Assembly: GCA_937927775.1 (NCBI GenBank)
Contig: CALBEF010000030.1
Location: forward strand, 1 to 64,000
Reading direction: 5' to 3'
DNA: 64,000 nucleotides
Origin: an uncultured Anaerolineae bacterium
Lineage (GTDB): Bacteria; Chloroflexota; Anaerolineae; J036; Brachytrichaceae
The notes under the pieces: generated by a model
What the model saw: the letters and a program-made list of their open reading frames with translations, nothing else
What the model was told of the DNA's origin: nothing
Databases searched by the model: none
Part shown: positions 8,124-16,513 of the stretch, in pieces
Layout of the letters: each line of letters begins with the position of its first letter
Position numbering within the stretch: the stretch's first letter is position 1
Translations under genes and position numbers: made by a program

Positions 8124-9407
8124 ATGAAACCGAATCCATGTGCTGCTTGTGTCCTGTTCGGCATGGCAACGCTGCTGATGGCCGGTTGCGCTGCTCCGAC
8201 GGCGCCCGTCACCGGCGCGCCGCGCCAGATGGCTACAGTCGCGCCCGCGCCGGCTGAGACCACCGCCGTGGCTGCAAAGGAAAGTGCGACGCAGCCATCG
8301 CCTGCTCCTCAAACCACACCATCACCGATCATTCCGCCCCTGCCCAACGTGGCGCTACAGCCGCTTGTCGAGGGCCTGGACGCTCTAACCTATCTGACGC
8401 ACGCCGGCGATGGATCGGGCCGGCTGTATGTCACCGAGCAGCCGGGGCGCGTCCGAGTAATTGAGAACGGGCGAGTCATCCCCGCGCCTTTCCTCGACAT
8501 CACTGATCGCGTCGGCAGCCAGGGCAACGAACAGGGATTGTTGAGCATCGCCTTCAGCCCGAACTTTGCCCAGGACCGCCTGGTGTACGCCAACTACACC
8601 GACCGGCGCGGAACCACCACCGTGTCGCGCTTTGTGGTGAGCGCAGATGGCCTGTCGGCGAACCCGGCCAGCGAACAGATCATTCTGACCGTCGATCAAC
8701 CGTACTCGAACCACAACGGCGGGCAGTTGCAGTTTGGGCCGGACGGCATGTTGTACATCGGCATGGGCGACGGCGGCGCGGCAGGCGACCCGCAGAACTA
8801 CGCGCAGAACGTCGCCTCGTTGCTGGGCAAGATGTTGCGCATTGATGTCAGCCGCACAAACGGCGAACGTCTGTATGCCATTCCGCCCGACAATCCCGAC
8901 TTCGGCCCGGATGCCAGGCCGGAACTGTGGGCGATTGGATTGCGCAACCACTGGCGCTTCAGCTTCGATCGCGCAACCGGCGATCTGTACATGGCCGACG
9001 TGGGCCAGAACGCCTACGAGGAAATCAACTTCCAGCCGGCGTCGAGCCGGGGCGGGGAGAACTACGGCTGGCGATTGCGCGAAGGCTTTGCGCCCTATCG
9101 CGGCGGCCAGGACAGCCCCGCTTTCACGCCGCCGATCTATCACTACGGGCACGACCTGGGCTGCTCGGTCACCGGCGGCTACGTGTATCGCGGCGCGGCG
9201 ATCCCTGGCCTGGTGGGGCGCTATCTGTACGCAGATTTTTGCAGCGGGACGATCTGGGCGCTCCATCGCAACGCCGAGGGCGCATGGGTCAACGAGACCG
9301 TTCTGGAAAGCGGTTTGAACATCACCTCGTTCGGCGAGGATGAAGCCGGCGAGCTGTACGTGTTGCACCGGCCGGGCGTGATCTTCAAAATCGTGGCCGG
9401 CGAATGA
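8124..9407 (+). CDS. PQQ-type sugar dehydrogenase-like lipoprotein (sorbosone/glucose dehydrogenase family)
   Basis: The ORF track extends to 7755, antisense to pheA. ATG 8124 is preferred because it gives a lipoprotein signal peptide (MATLLMAGCAAP, lipobox LMAGC). A Pro/Thr/Ala-rich spacer leads into a six-bladed propeller with LYVTEQPGRVRVI, GLLSIAFSPNF, YSNHNGGQLQFGPDGMLYIG, GDGGAAGDPQN and ELWAIGLRNHWRFSFD. These are hallmarks of the soluble glucose/sorbosone dehydrogenase family, whose members oxidise sugars with PQQ. No PQQ synthesis genes are in the window. The protein (427 aa) should be anchored outside the cell membrane. Confidence 0.85.
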   Translation: MKPNPCAACVLFGMATLLMAGCAAPTAPVTGAPRQMATVAPAPAETTAVAAKESATQPSPAPQTTPSPIIPPLPNVALQPLVEGLDALTYLTHAGDGSGRLYVTEQPGRVRVIENGRVIPAPFLDITDRVGSQGNEQGLLSIAFSPNFAQDRLVYANYTDRRGTTTVSRFVVSADGLSANPASEQIILTVDQPYSNHNGGQLQFGPDGMLYIGMGDGGAAGDPQNYAQNVASLLGKMLRIDVSRTNGERLYAIPPDNPDFGPDARPELWAIGLRNHWRFSFDRATGDLYMADVGQNAYEEINFQPASSRGGENYGWRLREGFAPYRGGQDSPAFTPPIYHYGHDLGCSVTGGYVYRGAAIPGLVGRYLYADFCSGTIWALHRNAEGAWVNETVLESGLNITSFGEDEAGELYVLHRPGVIFKIVAGE

Positions 9408-9411
9408 TCGC

Positions 9412-9440
9412 TTGACATGCCGCGCGGTCATCACTATGCT
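9412..9440 (+). promoter_or_regulatory. Sigma70-type promoter for the M20D amidohydrolase
   Basis: TTGACA (9412-9417), a 17-bp spacer and TATGCT (9435-9440) lie upstream of the GTG start at 9501, immediately after the stop of the preceding gene. Confidence 0.65.
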
Positions 9441-9500
9441 TGCCCCGGCGATTGAGCGCGCTGGCACAAGCCGGGCGCTTGTGTGATCAGGAGGTGTTCA

Positions 9501-10703
9501 GTGCCCGACATCGAACAACTGAAGCGCGACGCCGAAGCGCGCCGTGAAGCAATCATCGCCATGCGGCGCGACCTGCACGCGCACCCTGAACTGGCTTTTC
9601 AGGAAAGGCGCACCGCAGGCATCGTGGCGCAGCGCCTCAACGAGCTGGGCTACGAAGTGCAAACCGGCGTCGGCGAGACTGGCGTAGTGGGCGTGATGGA
9701 GGGCGCGCGCGCCGGTCACACCTTGCTGCTGCGCTTCGATATGGACGCGCTGCCGATTCAGGAGATGGTGGATGTGCCCTTCCGCTCGCGCAACGATGGC
9801 GTGATGCACGCCTGCGGGCACGACGCGCATACGGCGATCGGGCTGGGCGTGGCGGAGATGCTGGCCGCGTGGCGCGATGAATGGGGGGGCGCGGTGAAGT
9901 TTGTCTTTCAGCCGGCGGAAGAAATTGTGGCCGGCGCGCGCGCCATGATCCGCGATGGCGCGCTGGAGCATCCCCGGCCCGATCGCGCCCTGTCGATGCA
10001 CATCTTCAGCACACTGCCCACCGGCGTGGTGTCGCTGGCCGACGGCCCGACGATGGCCGGCAGCGGCGCGTTCACCGTCACAGTGCGCGGGCGCGGCGCG
10101 CACGGCGCCATGCCGCACCAGGGCGCCGATCCTATCGTTGGCGCAGCGCACATCATCACCGCGTTGCAGTCGATTGTGTCGCGCAACGTGAATCCAATGG
10201 AACAGGGCGTCGTGACGGTGGGGTACGTGCGGGGTGGGACGGCCCCGAACATCATCCCCGACGCGGTTGAGTTTGGCGGCACGACGCGCGCGTTCAGCGA
10301 GGCGGTTGGCCGGCTGCTCAACGAGCGCATTCAGGAGATCGCCGCGCACACGGCGCGCGCGCTGGGCCTGGAAGCGAGCGTCGCCATCTCGGACGCGGCA
10401 ACGCCGCCGCTGGTCAACGACCCGGCCATGGCGGAGATCGTGCGCCGCAACGCCCGCCGGCTGGTCGGCGCGGAGCATGTCGATACGCAGTTCCGCCTGA
10501 TGGGCGCGGAGGATGCCGCCTTCTTTCTGCAGGCGGTTCCGGGCGCGTTTGTTTTTGTCGGCGCCGGCAACCCGGCCAGAGGCATCAGCGAGCCGCACCA
10601 CAGCCCGCGCTTTCAGATCGACGAAGATGCCCTGCCGCTGGCGATGGCGCTCCTGACGGCCAGCGCGATCGATATGCTCGAAGGCTGCCGGGAAGGCTCT
10701 TAA
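9501..10703 (+). CDS. M20D-family amidohydrolase (hippurate/N-acyl-amino-acid hydrolase type)
   Basis: The protein is 400 residues. GTG 9501 is chosen over the track start because AGGAGG (9489-9494) lies exactly 6 nt before it. Metal-site motifs are all present: DLHAHPELAFQE, RFDMDALPI, MHACGHDAHTAIGLG, FQPAEE and the dimerisation-domain HGAMPHQGADPI. M20D enzymes hydrolyse N-acylated amino acids, hippurate or auxin-like conjugates using two metal ions. No signal peptide is present, so it is cytoplasmic. The substrate is not predictable from context. Confidence 0.92.
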   Translation: MPDIEQLKRDAEARREAIIAMRRDLHAHPELAFQERRTAGIVAQRLNELGYEVQTGVGETGVVGVMEGARAGHTLLLRFDMDALPIQEMVDVPFRSRNDGVMHACGHDAHTAIGLGVAEMLAAWRDEWGGAVKFVFQPAEEIVAGARAMIRDGALEHPRPDRALSMHIFSTLPTGVVSLADGPTMAGSGAFTVTVRGRGAHGAMPHQGADPIVGAAHIITALQSIVSRNVNPMEQGVVTVGYVRGGTAPNIIPDAVEFGGTTRAFSEAVGRLLNERIQEIAAHTARALGLEASVAISDAATPPLVNDPAMAEIVRRNARRLVGAEHVDTQFRLMGAEDAAFFLQAVPGAFVFVGAGNPARGISEPHHSPRFQIDEDALPLAMALLTASAIDMLEGCREGS

Positions 10704-10790
10704 ACTGATCTTTCACTGCCATCGGCCTGACCCGCCTGTTGACTCTGGCGGCGCCCGGCGCGGGCTGGATCATTGGCGTGTTCTCCCGCC

Positions 10791-10796
10791 TATAAT
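10791..10796 (+). promoter_or_regulatory. -10 box 7 nt before the TPR gene start
   Basis: A perfect TATAAT ends 7 nt before ATG 10804. Transcription would start at or beside the start codon, giving a leaderless mRNA. No convincing -35 is visible. Confidence 0.5.
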
Positions 10797-10803
10797 CGGC
10801 CGC

Positions 10804-11373
10804 ATGTCTGAGCATGAGCAAAACCCTTCTGCGCCACAGGATGCCGAGCAGGAGCGACTGGACACGTGGCTGCGGACGGGGAACGAGCGGCAATTCCGCC
10901 AGCAGTTGCGCGCCGGCACGCGCCTGTTGCAGCAGGGCAAAGCGAAAGAAGCGCTGCCCCTGCTCAAACGCGCGCATGAAATCCGGCCCGATGACGCCGA
11001 CGCGGCGCTGAATCTTGGCGGCGCCTATCTGATGTCGGGCCGGCACCGCGACGCCATCCCCGTGCTGGAACGCGCGGTGCAACTGGCGCCGGACAGCGCG
11101 CGATTGTGGATCAGTCTGGGCGCAGCATATCTGGGCAATCCCATTCTGGCCGGCGAAGAACAGCAGTTGAAGGCGTTGTCGGCGTTTCAGCAGGCGTTGA
11201 AGATCGATCCGTTTGCGCCGAGCGCGGCCTACAACATCGGCCTGGTGCACCGCGACCGGGGAGAGATCGACCTGGCGATTGCCGCTTTCCGCCGCGCGCT
11301 CAAGTCTGATCCTGGCGATCGGGATGCAAAGCGTTTGCTGGAGCGGCTGGAGCGCGGCGCGCAGACAAGCTGA
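10804..11373 (+). CDS. Tetratricopeptide-repeat protein
   Basis: The 189-residue soluble protein contains about three to four TPR units, such as GKAKEALPLLKRAHEIRPDDADAA, GRHRDAIPVLERAVQLAPDSARLW and GEIDLAIAAFRRALKSDPGD. TPR arrays are protein-interaction scaffolds. There is no signal peptide or enzymatic domain. It has a TATAAT box 7 nt before the start and stands alone between the amidohydrolase and the toxin-antitoxin pair. Confidence 0.8.
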   Translation: MSEHEQNPSAPQDAEQERLDTWLRTGNERQFRQQLRAGTRLLQQGKAKEALPLLKRAHEIRPDDADAALNLGGAYLMSGRHRDAIPVLERAVQLAPDSARLWISLGAAYLGNPILAGEEQQLKALSAFQQALKIDPFAPSAAYNIGLVHRDRGEIDLAIAAFRRALKSDPGDRDAKRLLERLERGAQTS

Positions 11374-11471
11374 AGGAACCGGGCAATTTACGCCCGACGT
11401 GAAACACATCCGGCCGGCGGGCAGGAGAAGCGGACCGGACGCCGCATGTTGCAGGGCGCAACACAATACGC

Positions 11472-11477
11472 TAGAAT
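11472..11477 (+). promoter_or_regulatory. -10 box 6 nt before the antitoxin start
   Basis: TAGAAT (11472-11477) lies 6 nt before ATG 11484, again implying a leaderless transcript. Repressor binding here by the antitoxin would be typical, but no clear operator palindrome is visible. Confidence 0.4.
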
Positions 11478-11483
11478 GCGGGC

Positions 11484-11765
11484 ATGGCAATTCTGCATGT
11501 GCGAAATATCCCGAAGCCGCTGTACGAGCGCGCGCGACGCATCGCGACGCAGCGCGGCAAGTCGCTGAGCGCGATGGTCATCGAACTGCTCGAGGAACTC
11601 GATCAGCGCGAGAGTGAGCGCAGGCGGGCTGTCACGCTGATGCGGCGGATACGCGCCGACATGGAAGCGCGCCGGCAGGATTGGCCGCAGGATGCGCCGG
11701 ATGCTGCCCGGATCATCCGCGAATGCCGGGAAGAACGAGAACGCGAACTGACGGGCAGCCTGTAA
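11484..11765 (+). CDS. Ribbon-helix-helix (FitA/VapB-like) antitoxin
   Basis: The 93-residue protein has an N-terminal Arc/FitA-like fold: AILHVRNIPKPLYERARRIA (the DNA-contacting strand and first helix), then GKSLSAMVIELLEEL. The charged C-terminal tail, rich in Arg and Glu, would wrap the toxin. Its TAA overlaps the toxin ATG by one base (TAATG), the coupled arrangement typical of type II toxin-antitoxin operons. Confidence 0.85.
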   Translation: MAILHVRNIPKPLYERARRIATQRGKSLSAMVIELLEELDQRESERRRAVTLMRRIRADMEARRQDWPQDAPDAARIIRECREERERELTGSL

Positions 11766-12199
11766 TGATCTGCGTGCTCGACGCCAGCGTGATTGTTGCG
11801 CTGTTTGTGCCCCAACCGGCCACGGACGCCGCCATTGCCTTTCTGGAGCGGGCGTTCGCGCGCCACAACAGAAGCTTGCTTGCGCCAGATTGCATTTACT
11901 ACGAAGTGACAGGGGCGCTCCGAAAGTGGGAGCGGACAGGCAGCTATCGCAGCACGGACGAAGACCTCTTGAAGCTCTACGACCTGCCCATCACGGCGAT
12001 CTCGTGCAGGGAACTGATGCCGGCAGCGGCGACAATCAGCCGCTTGTATATGCTTTCGCCTTACGACGCTTTCTATCTTGCGCTCGCGCAGCGCCAGAAC
12101 GCGCCACTCATCACGGCAGATGAACGTCTGATCAACGGCGCGAAAGGCAAAGGGTTCGACGCGCGCAGTGTGATGGTCATGGGGGAAATGGGGGAGTAG
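11765..12199 (+). CDS. vapC: VapC-type PIN-domain ribonuclease toxin
   Basis: The 144-residue protein starts at ATG 11765, giving MICVLDASVIVALFV; the track start at 11681 lies inside the antitoxin gene. PIN-domain acidic residues are seen in LDAS, in YYEVTGAL, in YDAFYLALA and in ITADERL, so the Mg-dependent RNase site is intact. VapC toxins cleave tRNA or rRNA sites when released from antitoxin. Translation is coupled to the upstream antitoxin gene by the TAATG overlap. Confidence 0.88.
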   Translation: MICVLDASVIVALFVPQPATDAAIAFLERAFARHNRSLLAPDCIYYEVTGALRKWERTGSYRSTDEDLLKLYDLPITAISCRELMPAAATISRLYMLSPYDAFYLALAQRQNAPLITADERLINGAKGKGFDARSVMVMGEMGE

Positions 12200-12208
12200 G
12201 CCGGCCCC

Positions 12209-12985
12209 TCATCTGGCCGCTGCGCCCGACTCCAGCCATTCTTCGGCGATGGGCCGGGCGAATACGATCAGCCGGTGCGAATTGTCTGTCGGCGGCCAGC
12301 ATGTGAGCAGGGTCAGCCGCGTATCCTCGCTGGGCATGATCCACTGAGCGTTCTCGATCCGCGCCGCCAAAGGCTGACCGCGCTCGAGCAGCACTTTGCG
12401 CTCAGTGACCTCGTAGGTCACTTTGCGCCGTTCGCCGATGACGATGATCTGGTCGAGCGGCTGCAACTCCCTGACGCGCGCAAAGACGCGGCCCCGGATG
12501 TTGTGATGCCCGTTCAACACCAGGTTGCCCGGCTCCCCCAGGCGCGCGGATGCGCTGTGCCATCCTGAAGTCCGGCCCGAAGGCACGCCCCACTCGGCAG
12601 TGCGGCCATTCCGGCTGACGATGAGTTTGACCGGCTGCACCGGCGCGTCAAGGTCGATGGCAGGGATGACGATGCGGCGCGGGATTTCTGGCTGCATTTC
12701 CGGCGCTTTGAGCGCGCGCGCCGCTGCCTGCCCGGAAGCGGAGGTTGCTACTGGTGTTGTGTCTCTGGCCGGCGCGTCTGCGGGGGCAGGCGCGAGGGTC
12801 TGCGTCTGCGCGCTGGTTGCAACGCGCGGGGGCTGCGGCGGGTGTGATAGTGCGAAGTTGGTCGGCTGCGGGGGGGCAGGCTGTTCGGCGGACACGGTCA
12901 TCACCAGGCCGGCCAGGATGAGCAACACCCCTGCGAGCAAAGCGAGCAGGGCGATGACGCGCCGCAACCAGATTCGCTGATCCAT
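12209..12985 (-). CDS. Sortase (class D/E-like transpeptidase)
   Basis: The 258-residue protein has an N-terminal membrane anchor (VIALLALLAGVLLILAGLVM), a Pro/Ala-rich extracytoplasmic linker and a C-terminal sortase domain. Catalytic His is in NLVLNGHHN, Cys in LTLLTCWPP and Arg in HRLIVFAR. Sortases join LPxTG-like proteins to cell-wall material, which fits a monoderm envelope. No LPxTG substrate is seen next to it. A TATACT box lies 8 nt before the ATG on the minus strand, suggesting a leaderless mRNA. Confidence 0.88.
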   Translation of the reverse strand: MDQRIWLRRVIALLALLAGVLLILAGLVMTVSAEQPAPPQPTNFALSHPPQPPRVATSAQTQTLAPAPADAPARDTTPVATSASGQAAARALKAPEMQPEIPRRIVIPAIDLDAPVQPVKLIVSRNGRTAEWGVPSGRTSGWHSASARLGEPGNLVLNGHHNIRGRVFARVRELQPLDQIIVIGERRKVTYEVTERKVLLERGQPLAARIENAQWIMPSEDTRLTLLTCWPPTDNSHRLIVFARPIAEEWLESGAAAR

Positions 12986-12993
12986 CGGGAGTC

Positions 12994-12999
12994 AGTATA
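12994..12999 (-). promoter_or_regulatory. -10 box 8 nt before the sortase start
   Basis: TATACT on the minus strand ends 8 nt before the sortase ATG (12983-12985). No good -35 is visible; the region upstream is occupied by a palindromic repeat. Confidence 0.4.
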
Positions 13000-13000
13000 C

Positions 13001-13034
13001 CTTCCCGCAGGTATGCCCCGAACCTGCGGGAGGG
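13001..13034. repeat. Dispersed CCTCCCGCAGGT palindrome, copy 1
   Basis: CTTCCCGCAGGT (13001-13012) faces ACCTGCGGGAGG (13022-13033) with a 9-nt loop; one pair is G:T. Other copies are at 15857, 49628 and 61104. It lies between the divergent sortase and LarA-like genes, so it is not simply a terminator. Confidence 0.75.
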
Positions 13035-13147
13035 TGAATGGTGATAGCGCCGCTTATCGTTTTCACATGATGGCACTGTAAAATATTCTCTGCGCAGGCC
13101 GGCGCAAGCGCGTTGAGGCGGCGGCCGGGCATGGACTGGCTGCATCC

Positions 13148-14605
13148 ATGCGGCCAGGGAAAGCAGTCAGGTGTGATGTGACATTCTCGAATGATGAGTT
13201 GCCTGCAAGATGGCGTGTGGATCGACCGGCGATTCGCGCTGTGGAGCCGCTCTCCGATGTCAGCGAAGCCATCGCCGTTGCGCTGGCGCGGCCGATCTCA
13301 TCGCTGCCGCTGTCTATGCGCTGCCATCCGGGCAGCCGTGTGACGCTTGTGTGCGCCGATCCCAACTACGACCCCGATAGTCTGGATGATCTCCTGGCGC
13401 CGGCGCTCATCCGGGAATTGAAAGCCGCCGGCGTCCATGATGAGGACATCACCATCCTGACTGCGACGGGGCTGGGCCGGCAGAGCAGCCGCGCGGAGAT
13501 TTATCTGCAACTGGGCGAAGCGGTGGTTGGGCATTACCCTGTCCTCAACCACGACCCGCATGACCTGCGCGAGAACGACGATCTGGGCGTGTTCGAAAGT
13601 GTGCCGGTGCGTGTGAACTATCACGCAGTTGAGGCGGATGTGCTGATTGCCACCGGCGTGGTGCGGCCCCATGCCTATGCGGGATACACCGGCGGCAGCA
13701 AAGTAGTGGCTGTGGGATGCGCCGGCGCCGCCACCATCAACGAGCTGTACAGCCCCCGCTTTCTGGACGATCCATCTGTGCTGGCCGGCAACGTGAGCGA
13801 AAACGCCTGCCAGCGCGCCATTCGTGAGATCGGGCAGCGGGCCGGCCTGGGGTTTGTGCTGAACGCTGTCGTCGATCCCGGCGGCAATGTGGTGGCGGTT
13901 GCCGCCGGCGCGCCGAATGCTGTGCACGACCGGCTGGTTGAGTTTGCCCGCGATATCTACGAGGTCGAGGCGCCCCGCGAGGCGTACAACGTCATCATTG
14001 CGCCGCCTGCTGAACCCGGCCGAGATCTGTACTGCGCAAGCTGCGATAGCGTCTTCATCACCATGCCGCGCAACGGCGTGCTGGTGAAGGGCGGGGTGCT
14101 GGTGCTCCCGCTCGGAGAGCCAACGGCAAACGAGGCCGGCGGCCCAAGCGCAGATCGGCAGCGGTTTCTCGACATTCTGGCGGACGCAACCGATATGGGC
14201 GACATCCTGCGCCAACTGCGCCGGCAGGGCATTCGCAGTGGCGAGCATTGCGCGTACACGCTGGCGCGAGGCATCGTCGAGCATGGCTACCGGGTCATCA
14301 TTGTGGGGGACGACAGCGCGCGTGTGACAGGCCGGAGCGGATTGATCCCCGCGCGCAACATGGCCGAGGCGGCTGAACTGGCGGAAGCGTTTGTCGGCAG
14401 CCGCCCGTATGCGCTGGTGATGCCGCCCGGACGCCGGCTGATGCCCAGCTACACGGGCCTGAAGCGGTTTGGGCGCGCTCCGATTGACGATCCGTCTGGA
14501 ATTGAGGATACTCGGCGGGCCGTGCGGCAGTCAGGGGCTGATCTGCATCTGGAGCGCGACTTCGACTCACTGCTGCCCGAGAGCGGCTTGTACTCGGAAA
14601 ACTGA
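13148..14605 (+). CDS. LarA-family nickel-pincer racemase-like protein (DUF2088)
   Basis: The 485-residue protein matches the LarA fold: HYPVLNHDPHDL and VVRPHAYAGYTGGSKVVAVG resemble the active-site histidine and the GGxK lysine segments of lactate racemase. LarA enzymes use a nickel pincer cofactor made by LarB, LarC and LarE to racemise 2-hydroxyacids. None of those maturation genes is in the window. The substrate of this homologue may differ from lactate, since the wider family has several substrate classes. It is followed 24 nt later by dnaN. Confidence 0.8.
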   Translation: MRPGKAVRCDVTFSNDELPARWRVDRPAIRAVEPLSDVSEAIAVALARPISSLPLSMRCHPGSRVTLVCADPNYDPDSLDDLLAPALIRELKAAGVHDEDITILTATGLGRQSSRAEIYLQLGEAVVGHYPVLNHDPHDLRENDDLGVFESVPVRVNYHAVEADVLIATGVVRPHAYAGYTGGSKVVAVGCAGAATINELYSPRFLDDPSVLAGNVSENACQRAIREIGQRAGLGFVLNAVVDPGGNVVAVAAGAPNAVHDRLVEFARDIYEVEAPREAYNVIIAPPAEPGRDLYCASCDSVFITMPRNGVLVKGGVLVLPLGEPTANEAGGPSADRQRFLDILADATDMGDILRQLRRQGIRSGEHCAYTLARGIVEHGYRVIIVGDDSARVTGRSGLIPARNMAEAAELAEAFVGSRPYALVMPPGRRLMPSYTGLKRFGRAPIDDPSGIEDTRRAVRQSGADLHLERDFDSLLPESGLYSEN

Positions 14606-14629
14606 CACCGCTGAAGGAAGGTGCACTTC

Positions 14630-15778
14630 ATGAAAGTCTCGTGTCTGCAGGAAAATCTGGCGAAGGGCTTGAATATCGTCGGCCGGGCTGTGGCAGCGCG
14701 CACGGCCACGCTGCCGGTGCTGACGCACGTGCTGCTCGCAACCGACGGCGGCCGGCTGAAGATCGCCGCAACCAATCTTGAACTGGGCATCAACTGCTGG
14801 GTGGGCGCGAAGGTGGAGGATGAAGGCGCCATCACGGTGCCGGCCCGCACGTTCACCGAGCTGGTTGCCCTGCTCCCGCCGGACCGCGTCGATCTGGAAC
14901 TGAACATTCGCACCCAGACCCTGCGCGTCACCTCCAGCCGCACGGACAACAACATCAAAGGCATCGACGCCCAGGAGTTCCCGATCATCCCGACCTTCGA
15001 GGCGGCGGATGTCCGCGACGGCGCGGCGTATATCGAAGCCGGCGCGCTCAGGGGCATGATCAACAAGGTGGTCTTTGCGGCCGCCACAGACGAGAGCCGG
15101 CCCATGCTGACCGGTGTGCTGACAAAGCTGGAAGGCGACAGGATCACCATGGCCGCGTCGGATGGCTTCCGGCTGAGCGTGTGCAGCACGACCCTGAAGG
15201 AGCCGGTGGCCGAGGCGCGCGCCATCCTCATTCCGGCCAGGGCTGTGTCCGAGGTCGCGCGCATCGTGGGCGACCAGGAGGAGCCGGTGGCGATCAGCGT
15301 GACGCCCTCGCGCGGCCAGGTGCTCTTTCACATGGCCAACGTCGATCTGGTGGCGCAGTTGATCGATCAACGCTATCCAGACTACGAGCCGATCATTCCC
15401 AGGAAGACCGAGACGCGCATGGTGATCAACACCGCCGATCTGCTGAAAGCGTGCCGCCAGGCCAGCATCTTCGCGCGCGACGCCTCCGACACGATGCGCC
15501 TGCAGATCAAGCCGGGCGAGGATCTGGAGCCGGGGTCGGTCAGGATCATGGCCCGCGCAGACGAGACCGGCGACAATCAAAGCCAGTTGGAAGCGAGCGT
15601 TACCGGGCCGGAAATGGAGATCGCCTTTAACGTGAAGTACCTGATTGATGTGCTGTCGGTGATGTCCACGCCGCAGGTCGCCTTTGAAAGCAACGGGGCG
15701 CGCAGCCCCGGCATGTTCAAGCCGGTGGGCGAGGACAACTTTCTGCACGTGGTTATGCCGATGCACATGCCGAAGTGA
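14630..15778 (+). CDS. dnaN: DNA polymerase III beta subunit (sliding clamp)
   Basis: The 382-residue protein begins MKVSCLQENLAKGLNIVGRAV and has the three-domain clamp pattern with segments such as LPVLTHVLLATDGGRLKIAATNLE and RPMLTGVLTKLEGDRITMAASDGFRLSV. It encircles DNA and tethers polymerases. ATG 14630 is chosen, with GAAGGAAGG 7-9 nt upstream; the track start (GTG 14621) lies in that site. dnaA and gyrase genes are not adjacent, so this is not the classical origin arrangement. Confidence 0.95.
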   Translation: MKVSCLQENLAKGLNIVGRAVAARTATLPVLTHVLLATDGGRLKIAATNLELGINCWVGAKVEDEGAITVPARTFTELVALLPPDRVDLELNIRTQTLRVTSSRTDNNIKGIDAQEFPIIPTFEAADVRDGAAYIEAGALRGMINKVVFAAATDESRPMLTGVLTKLEGDRITMAASDGFRLSVCSTTLKEPVAEARAILIPARAVSEVARIVGDQEEPVAISVTPSRGQVLFHMANVDLVAQLIDQRYPDYEPIIPRKTETRMVINTADLLKACRQASIFARDASDTMRLQIKPGEDLEPGSVRIMARADETGDNQSQLEASVTGPEMEIAFNVKYLIDVLSVMSTPQVAFESNGARSPGMFKPVGEDNFLHVVMPMHMPK

Positions 15779-15781
15779 CGG

Positions 15782-15844
15782 GTTCGTAAGGTTAATCAGG
15801 TTCGTAAGGTTGCGAAGGTTCGTAAGGTTGCTCAGGTTCGCGTG
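15782..15844 (+). repeat. Seven tandem 9-bp units (GTTCGTAAG / GTTNNNNAG)
   Basis: GTTCGTAAG alternates with GTTAATCAG, GTTGCGAAG and GTTGCTCAG, making an 18-bp higher-order repeat. It lies just after the dnaN stop and before the palindrome at 15857. The same 9-mer, inverted, fills the sufC-sufB spacer at 35990-36034. Confidence 0.9.
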
Positions 15845-15856
15845 TTAAGCGCCTCT

Positions 15857-15887
15857 CCCTCCCGCAGGTCTGGCACCTGCGGGAGGG
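15857..15887. terminator. 13-bp perfect hairpin between converging dnaN and efp (CCTCCCGCAGGT family, copy 2)
   Basis: CCCTCCCGCAGGT pairs with ACCTGCGGGAGGG around a 5-nt loop. It lies 8 nt beyond the efp stop and downstream of dnaN, so it can serve as a bidirectional terminator. It also belongs to the dispersed palindrome family. Confidence 0.65.
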
Positions 15888-15894
15888 TCAGTTC

Positions 15895-16455
15895 TTAGAC
15901 GCGCGTCACGTATTGGCCGGTGCGCGTGTCGATGCGCAATACATCGTTCTCGTTCACGAACAGCGGCGCCGTCACCTTGAGGCCGGTCTCCAGCGTCACG
16001 ACTTTGGCGCCCCCGCCGGCGGCGGTGTCTCCGGCAATGTCGCGCGGCGAATCAACGACCCGCAGATCGACGGTCACCGGCAGTTCCACATCCAGCGGCT
16101 CGCCCTCCAGCGAGACCAGCTTCAGTTGCAGACCTTCCTTCAAATAGCCGGCCTGTTCGCCGAGCAGCTTTTCGCCCAGCGCGAACTGCTCGTATGTTTC
16201 CGTGTCCATGAAGTTGTAGAAATCGCCGTCGTGGTACAGAAACTGCACCGGCCTCTTGTCCAGTTCGACGTCTTCCACGCGGTTGCCGGACTGGAATGTG
16301 CGCTCGAATTGCGCGCCGCTGCGCAAATTGACGATCCTGACGCGAATGGTGGCATTGCCGCGGCCGGGTTTGTTGTGGGTGTACTCCAGCACCTTGAACA
16401 GCTCTCCGTCCAGCCGGAAGCAGGCGCCTTTGCGCAAATCGTTGACATCAATCAT
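15895..16455 (-). CDS. efp: Elongation factor P
   Basis: The 186-residue protein starts MIDVNDLRKGACFRLDGELF; the track start at 16605 lies inside the divergent prs gene. Three beta-barrel domains are recognisable, ending with the VPLFV-like APLFVNENDVLRIDTRTGQY. EF-P rescues ribosomes stalled at polyproline. The loop reads NKPGRGNA, so the modified position is Arg32 rather than Lys. A TACAAT -10-like box (16466-16471, minus) ends 10 nt before the ATG. Confidence 0.95.
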   Translation of the reverse strand: MIDVNDLRKGACFRLDGELFKVLEYTHNKPGRGNATIRVRIVNLRSGAQFERTFQSGNRVEDVELDKRPVQFLYHDGDFYNFMDTETYEQFALGEKLLGEQAGYLKEGLQLKLVSLEGEPLDVELPVTVDLRVVDSPRDIAGDTAAGGGAKVVTLETGLKVTAPLFVNENDVLRIDTRTGQYVTRV

Positions 16456-16513
16456 GGGCAGGCTGATTGTACTAAACTTAGCCCGATCTTCACATTTGGA
16501 TTCATGAACACCG

